64,000 bases of DNA, taken from G963422705 sp963422705. GTDB taxonomy: Bacteria > Poribacteria > WGA-4E > WGA-3G. Position 1 is the stretch's first letter. Every line of letters starts with the position of its first letter. The stretch covers positions 2,356,001 through 2,420,000 of the forward strand of contig OY730443.1 of the NCBI GenBank assembly GCA_963422705.1, written 5' to 3'. The notes below the pieces were generated by a model. That model saw only the letters and a list, made by a program, of their open reading frames with translations. It did not search any database and was not told the DNA's origin. The position numbers were made by a program, and so were the translations under genes. Positions 59,084 to 64,000 of the stretch are shown piece by piece.

Positions 59084-60683
59084 GCGTTACCTCAATCACG
59101 CCAAAACTGTTTTTGGAAATTAAGAGTTGGCTAGATTTCCCACTCCATTCCTGAATCTTTATCTCAATTTTCCCTGAACCTTCCATTTCAGCGTTTCCTC
59201 CATTTGTCGCGCGGAGACTTTCATTAGCGACGTACCGGTAGATAACCTTCCCCTTGAATTGCTTTCCATTCATGACAAGCTGCGGACGGTATTCCTCACC
59301 GGTTCTATTGCTGATGAGAATAAAAAGTTTCTCACTGCTTCCAACAGCTTGGGCCTGAATTCCCGGGAGCTGTTTGCCACTGTACTCAAGCTTCCCTTCA
59401 AGGAAAGGCGGATTTTGAATAAGCGTATCGAACTGTAAATCCGATTGCGTGAAGACTTCCCCAATTAATCGAAAAATCGGATAGACAGCGCGTTTAATTG
59501 TCTTACCATTAAAATTATTAGGAGCGGGTTTGGGTTCGCCCCCATATTTCCAAAAAGTCCCCGGGGTTGCAGGTGTTATTGGCGAAAAAGTAGGGAACCC
59601 TTTGCCGGGCCCTGCTAGTACATGAAAGTTTGCCTGCGTCACTTGGGGTATGCTTAACATTTTCAGAAAGAAATCCCCGGCGTACATGGCATGAAGTTGG
59701 GTATTCGCGACGCGATTTGCCGGGTTTGCGATATTCCATTCTGTCACCCACATCTCCTTATCAGGGAATGATTTCTGATAATAATCGAGTGCTTCATCAA
59801 TACTGAAGTGAATCCATCCGAACAGATAGCCGCGCATTTCTTCAATCGTTTTTTTTCGGACAGCTTTATACGCATAAACGTGAACAGTATAGGCATCATA
59901 AAAACCGGTATCTGCTGCTAATCCGGCATCCCAGTTACGTTGGTACTTGTTTATCAACCACCCTTCCTTGTGAAATGCTACCGGCGTGGCACATACCGAT
60001 ACCTTGATATCAGGATTAACGGCTTTCATGGCTGCAGCATGTTTTTTAGCGCGGGTTATATAAGCTTTCACTGATGGATATTTGTTCACATAGTGCGGCA
60101 AATAATACTCATTGCCGAGTTCCCAATGCGTGACAGGATACGCTTTCGTTTTGGCGTACTGTACCCATGCGGCACTCTCTTTCGGGCTGCCCGTCCACAG
60201 ATTGACTACAACCACCGGGGCTATGTCGTGGGTTTCACACAATTGCATAAAATCATCAAAAGCAATTCTGCCGTTTTTCCGCTTTTGAAGTTTAACGTAA
60301 TTGCCTTTATTTCGTTTATTAAGTTTTTGACTGAGCGTTGATGCCATTTCATTTTCAAGAAATCCGGAGAGATTCCAGTGGTAGAAGTTGCCTACCGTGC
60401 CACCAGGAAAGCGCAACGTCTGCGGGTAAAGCGCCTTCGTTAAAGCAACAAAGTCGAAATCAATATACCCATAATCTCCACTCATCATGTTTGTGTTGAA
60501 CCCATGAAGCGCTTTACGGAGCGGTTTTGCTGTGCGAGTATCAATTGCCAAATGTAGGGCATCAGACACAGTTTCTGGCTTTTGACATCCAAAATTTATC
60601 GATAGTATGATAAGGCAGCCAATTTTCAGGAATTGCTGAACATTTAAAGCATGGAAATTCTTAAAATTACGGTTTCTCATCAT
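59070..60683 (-). CDS. Clan GH-A-like glycoside hydrolase, probable lipoprotein
   Basis: A 537-residue enzyme with an N-terminal signal ending in NFGC; Cys33 may be lipidated, although the lipobox is not ideal. The TIM barrel has the clan A catalytic pair: acid/base in HWELGNEYYLP (Asn191-Glu192) and nucleophile in MWVTEWNIANP (Glu315). RFPGGTVGNFYHW near residue 91 resembles alpha-L-arabinofuranosidase or glucuronidase-type families such as GH51, GH39 or GH79. A beta-sandwich end follows. It may trim the sulfated polymer made here or degrade a host glycan. The exact family needs a profile search. Confidence 0.8.
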   Translation of the reverse strand: MMRNRNFKNFHALNVQQFLKIGCLIILSINFGCQKPETVSDALHLAIDTRTAKPLRKALHGFNTNMMSGDYGYIDFDFVALTKALYPQTLRFPGGTVGNFYHWNLSGFLENEMASTLSQKLNKRNKGNYVKLQKRKNGRIAFDDFMQLCETHDIAPVVVVNLWTGSPKESAAWVQYAKTKAYPVTHWELGNEYYLPHYVNKYPSVKAYITRAKKHAAAMKAVNPDIKVSVCATPVAFHKEGWLINKYQRNWDAGLAADTGFYDAYTVHVYAYKAVRKKTIEEMRGYLFGWIHFSIDEALDYYQKSFPDKEMWVTEWNIANPANRVANTQLHAMYAGDFFLKMLSIPQVTQANFHVLAGPGKGFPTFSPITPATPGTFWKYGGEPKPAPNNFNGKTIKRAVYPIFRLIGEVFTQSDLQFDTLIQNPPFLEGKLEYSGKQLPGIQAQAVGSSEKLFILISNRTGEEYRPQLVMNGKQFKGKVIYRYVANESLRATNGGNAEMEGSGKIEIKIQEWSGKSSQLLISKNSFGVIEVTHERK

Positions 60684-62029
60684 AACGTTATCCTCAGCGG
60701 TTTATAAGTTTCGCGTGCAGCATCACTAGCGAACATCAGGCCGGCACAGAGCCAGAAATAGAAGCCGTACCCTCGAAACTCAAGTGTCCGGTTAAAAAAA
60801 AGTAGAAACCCTGTAACGACTATCAAACAGAGCATGACGATTGCTATCTCCTTCGTATATTTACTGCGAGTCCGTGTATAGAGCTTTAGTGATGCTTTGA
60901 AAAGACAGTAAAATATCAAAAAAAACAGTCCTAATCCCAAGAGTCCATAGAAGCAGAGAATAGCAACCCAATATACATCCTTGAATCCCTTTTTACTCAG
61001 GATTTTGAGGAGAAATGAACGTTTACTCATGTTAAGTTTTTCGATGGTACTATTCTGGTCGGCGCCGTATCCTAAAATCGGCTTATTTGCTAAAACTGTT
61101 GGGACATTCCCAATGAGAGCGCCCAACCGTTGTTTTTGTGCAACGCGAACGTAGGAACCTGAAAAGACACCGGTTAGATTTCCAACGAGTCCAACCCTTG
61201 CTTTTCGTGGATTGATGTATTCTAAATTAAATGGATTCACGACAGCTAAAAGGAGCCCAAAGATAAGGAGTGCGGCGAGGGCTAACCGGAGTGTCTTTTT
61301 CGCACCATAGTGAAAATAGTACCAGGCTGCGCAGGCGAGGATTGCTGAAAAGGTTGCTGCGCGTGAATACGAACGCGCGATAAAGAATAATAACACCACG
61401 ATACCGACTAGGTTCAAGTACTCTAGTCGCCTGACACGGGATAAATAGATGATGAGCACGATAATCATAAAAACGCCGTAAATTACCGTATCCCCCAAGG
61501 TACCGTAGATACTCCCTATCTCGCGCCCGAGCTCAAGAAGTCTATATTCCTTCGTAAATCCGCCGACTTCAAGCGTTGATTCCCGCGGGAGGAAAAAATC
61601 AAATGCCGGTGGCCCCCCAACCCACTGAATGCTGCCCACGCCCAGCTGTACCAATCCAACCCCCAAAATTATCCGCAATAACGTAGCGATACGCTTTTCA
61701 GACAGCGGTGAATTGGCGATGAGATAGAAAAGTACAATATAGCGCGCAAACGGACGTATGTTATAGAGGCTTCCTGTTAATGGAGAACGGTTTACCACGA
61801 TTGAAAGCAATACGATGAGATAAAAACCGATAACCGGTAAGTCAATTGCTGTTTTAACGAACGGGATGCCTCTATATAGTTTATGGATAACGCGGCACCC
61901 AAAAGCGACATAGATGAGGAGCTCACCCAAAAATCTTAAATACGAGTATGTTGCATCGTTTACAGGGAGGCACTTCAGCACAAATTCTTCAAAAGCGACA
62001 TAGCCTGTGAGAAAATAGATGATGAGCAT
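60680..62029 (-). CDS. O-antigen ligase / polymerase-like membrane protein
   Basis: A 449-residue protein with about eleven membrane helices and a large outer loop (about residues 270-350) with GSYVRVAQKQRLGALIGNVP and NKPILGYGADQNS, the region that carries the conserved Arg and His in Wzy_C/WaaL proteins. It would join or polymerise lipid-linked glycan repeats on the outer face of the inner membrane. It overlaps the glycosidase gene by 4 nt. Whether it is a ligase or a polymerase cannot be told from the sequence. Confidence 0.85.
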   Translation of the reverse strand: MLIIYFLTGYVAFEEFVLKCLPVNDATYSYLRFLGELLIYVAFGCRVIHKLYRGIPFVKTAIDLPVIGFYLIVLLSIVVNRSPLTGSLYNIRPFARYIVLFYLIANSPLSEKRIATLLRIILGVGLVQLGVGSIQWVGGPPAFDFFLPRESTLEVGGFTKEYRLLELGREIGSIYGTLGDTVIYGVFMIIVLIIYLSRVRRLEYLNLVGIVVLLFFIARSYSRAATFSAILACAAWYYFHYGAKKTLRLALAALLIFGLLLAVVNPFNLEYINPRKARVGLVGNLTGVFSGSYVRVAQKQRLGALIGNVPTVLANKPILGYGADQNSTIEKLNMSKRSFLLKILSKKGFKDVYWVAILCFYGLLGLGLFFLIFYCLFKASLKLYTRTRSKYTKEIAIVMLCLIVVTGFLLFFNRTLEFRGYGFYFWLCAGLMFASDAARETYKPLRITL

Positions 62030-62067
62030 TCTGTTCCGGCTTTAGTGGGATGCTAGAATTTCGGACG

Positions 62068-63015
62068 TTAATGGTTCCACTGTGTTAACTCCTGTCCTAA
62101 CAATTCTGCTAATTTTCGATTAAAAGGCTGAAAATATGCCCCCAATTCCGCGCGTGTTTCTGGAGCAATTGGGGGTGCTGTCCACGGTTTGTCATTCCAA
62201 TTCAGAATCGCCTTTCTCAGTTTGTAGGCGGTAGCGTCCGGCACCAATTTACGGATTGCCCGTCTCATCGGATTGTGGGATGCCAAAAATTGTGTAAACA
62301 GAAAGTTGAATCGTTCGGAGCGAGGCATAGCTGCACGGTTATGCTGGTGCACTATTACCGGCTCAAAATCGGCGTGGATACTGAGCTGGTTAAAGAGCCT
62401 CTGGCAAACCGCCTGCGCATTTTCCTTCAAATCTTCTGTAAAGACGAAATGGAGCCGTGTCACGCCGAATTTATTGATTAAATTTTGAACGTGCGGATAG
62501 TACACGCTATTGTGTCGATAGGCGCACTGTCGCCATTTAAACCAGCCTTCCTTGAGACGCGCCTCCTCGGCCGCAATCGCTTCTTCAAACGTCTTAAGCG
62601 TTTCCCAGCCGCTACGCCGTGCCCACCAATATGCAGAATATGCACGCGCCACCGGCTCACGGAGCAGCACAACGAGGGTTATCATCGGATTATGCGCATA
62701 AATCCGCTCCATAATATCAGATGAGTGCATCACCATTACATTTTTGGCAATCAACCGTTTATCCTTGTTCTCCGCTTTATTATCATCTGCGGCATCCCCC
62801 TGCGAACCCGACTTCCCTTTTTCAATTAAAGGCTTCGCAAAGTATTTGGTGAACGCCCATTCATACCCACGCGAATATTCACGTTCTTGGAGAAAAAATG
62901 TCATCTCCGGTTGTGAATGCGTCACAATCTCCGGATGCTGTGCCAAGTAACGTAACAACGAAGAGGTACCCGCTTTCTGTGCACCGACAATCATCAATTG
63001 AATTGGCTTAACCAA
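62068..63015 (-). CDS. Sulfotransferase, heparan N-sulfotransferase-like
   Basis: About 315 residues. I prefer the TTG at 63015, 8 nt after GAGGA; a TTG at 63045 would add ten residues. The PAPS loop is MIVGAQKAGTSSLLRYLAQH and the second motif is MITLVVLLREPVARAYSAYW, both like the carbohydrate sulfotransferase family of animals and bacteria. The middle (residues 90-110) holds a charged insertion, GDAADDNKAENKDKR. The tail LGAYFQPFNRKLAELLG is also typical. It lies in a leftward run with the O-antigen-ligase-like gene downstream. Confidence 0.92.
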   Translation of the reverse strand: MVKPIQLMIVGAQKAGTSSLLRYLAQHPEIVTHSQPEMTFFLQEREYSRGYEWAFTKYFAKPLIEKGKSGSQGDAADDNKAENKDKRLIAKNVMVMHSSDIMERIYAHNPMITLVVLLREPVARAYSAYWWARRSGWETLKTFEEAIAAEEARLKEGWFKWRQCAYRHNSVYYPHVQNLINKFGVTRLHFVFTEDLKENAQAVCQRLFNQLSIHADFEPVIVHQHNRAAMPRSERFNFLFTQFLASHNPMRRAIRKLVPDATAYKLRKAILNWNDKPWTAPPIAPETRAELGAYFQPFNRKLAELLGQELTQWNH

Positions 63016-63048
63016 AGTGTATTCCTCGTAATATGCCGGGAGCAATTT

Positions 63049-63978
63049 CTACTGATACAAGTCCCACGGCACCGGTTTCGCAATTAATTCCCCTAATTCA
63101 TGAACATCAGTCTTATAGTAATTGATTAAACGGTGTCGAATTTCTTCTGAAAGGGAGACATGCTTGGTTGGCTGTGTGTTTAAATGAAGATAAAGAGGCT
63201 CAATTGCCTGTCGTATTATCCGTAACGGGGTGTGAATCATCGGTTTATTATGCGTCCACTGCCGCAATTGAAATCGAAAGTCTCTATATTTCCGATGGAG
63301 TTTCGCGTTCTTCATCGTTTCTGTGCGATTCGTAATTTTAAAGACGTAATCCTTGAAAAATTCTGCATCGACACCAGCAAAGCGACAAACTTCTGCTAAC
63401 ACTTTGAATGGCTGTGCAGCAATGTCCTCATAAAAGAGGATATGGATGCGCCCTAGATTGAATTGTCCAAAATACTGTCGCAAATAGAGGGCATAACACC
63501 CTTGCTGAAGCGTTTGCAAGTGTTGTTCTTTTGCCGTATTTTCCGCATTAAAAAGCTGTTCTACATATGCCTCAAAGCTGATGGACTCTTCTAATTTCCC
63601 AAGCTGTTTTGCGAATCGATACCACGAAATTAAACGCGAAATTGGCTCACGGAGGCTGAAAAGGAGTTTCGCATGTGGCAGAAATGCCGCAATTCTTTCA
63701 CACGCACTCTTGCAATAGAGATAATCCGGGGTTGATTCAAGGCGCAGGTGCGTTTCATCACAAGGTGGAAACAAGAGGTTGTACGCTTCAACATCCCCAC
63801 GGTATCGGTACTTTGATGGCAGGGGATAAGTCGTATCGAGAAAGAATCGGGTTTCTTTATAGGTGGCAGCACAAATTGCCGGATGACTGGCGAGATAAGC
63901 GAACAATGATGTTGTTGCCGCCTTCGTTGTTCCTCCGATAATCAGATAAGGGTAATCGCTGACACGCGTGTGTGCCAC
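63049..63978 (-). CDS. Sulfotransferase, possibly incomplete at the window edge
   Basis: At least 309 residues, with PAPS loop LIIGGTTKAATTSLFAYL and 3'-phosphate site AKLLFSLREPISRLISWYRF. YFGQFNLGRIHILFYEDIAA and SEEIRHRLINYYKTDVHELG are family features near the end. The GTG at 63978 has no ribosome binding site, and the frame remains open to the right edge, so the true start may lie outside the window. It is followed closely (33 bp to the preferred start) by another sulfotransferase of the same family but low similarity. Confidence 0.88.
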   Translation of the reverse strand: MAHTRVSDYPYLIIGGTTKAATTSLFAYLASHPAICAATYKETRFFLDTTYPLPSKYRYRGDVEAYNLLFPPCDETHLRLESTPDYLYCKSACERIAAFLPHAKLLFSLREPISRLISWYRFAKQLGKLEESISFEAYVEQLFNAENTAKEQHLQTLQQGCYALYLRQYFGQFNLGRIHILFYEDIAAQPFKVLAEVCRFAGVDAEFFKDYVFKITNRTETMKNAKLHRKYRDFRFQLRQWTHNKPMIHTPLRIIRQAIEPLYLHLNTQPTKHVSLSEEIRHRLINYYKTDVHELGELIAKPVPWDLYQ

Positions 63979-64000
63979 TCGGGTGGCGCCAATCTGTTGG

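Noticed and set aside
1..64000. tRNA, rRNA, tmRNA, RNase P, SRP RNA, CRISPR arrays and prophage genes
   Set aside because: Intergenic stretches were read for their hallmark sequences and none was found; a tRNAscan-SE or Infernal run would be the decisive check.

Overview
The window looks like a chromosomal piece of a Gram-negative, uncultured bacterium, most likely Candidatus Poribacteria or a close relative. This assignment rests on recognised protein style, not a search: Tat-exported sulfatases carrying a dockerin plus a C-terminal 'PNYPNPFNPETWIPY' tail, a DUF6785-type membrane protein, FG-GAP/ASPIC proteins beside TPR and FGE-fold proteins, many sulfotransferases, and xylose-isomerase-like TIM barrels. 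Lipid A genes (lpxC-fabZ fusion, lpxA, lpxI), a TonB-domain protein and a Wzi-like barrel indicate an outer membrane. Promoters resemble sigma-70 sites with 17-nt spacers.

Layout. 0-3 kb: the 3' end of an unknown gene, a polytopic DUF6785-like protein, and an archaeal-type phosphopantothenate synthetase. 3-15 kb: two almost identical 3085-bp copies of a PD-(D/E)XK nuclease plus N6-adenine methyltransferase gene. They bracket a monooxygenase, a secreted protein with a long structured leader, and an FG-GAP / FGE-fold / TPR gene set. 15-19 kb: a leftward set of LarA-like, UbiX, UbiA and TIM-barrel genes. 19-30 kb: glycosyltransferase, aminotransferase, FGE-fold and TPR genes, an ECF sigma / anti-sigma / double-VWA operon, purN, a TIM barrel and a small dehydrogenase-subunit-like gene. 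31-39 kb: a lipoyl E2 acyltransferase, a frameshifted TnpB-only insertion element, an oxidoreductase, a gamma carbonic anhydrase, an ABC exporter and a PspA-like protein. 40-47 kb: ruvX, mltG, lpxC-fabZ, lpxA, lpxI, then on the opposite strand a SelW-like selenoprotein with an in-frame UGA, followed by a TonB-domain protein and an SDR. 47-64 kb: a leftward surface-polysaccharide island with a sugar transferase, GT4, two dockerin sulfatases, a Wzi-like protein and its remnant, four sulfotransferases, a clan-A glycosidase and an O-antigen-ligase-like protein.

The most striking items are: (1) the unannotated 76-aa Rdx/SelW selenoprotein gene with CxxU, a strong ribosome binding site and a possible SECIS hairpin; (2) the near-perfect duplication of the nuclease-methyltransferase gene; (3) the tandem duplication in the sulfation island, whose two sulfatases are nearly identical at both ends but strongly diverged in the central segment; (4) a phosphopantothenate synthetase of archaeal type in a bacterial context. 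I saw no tRNA, rRNA, CRISPR array or prophage.
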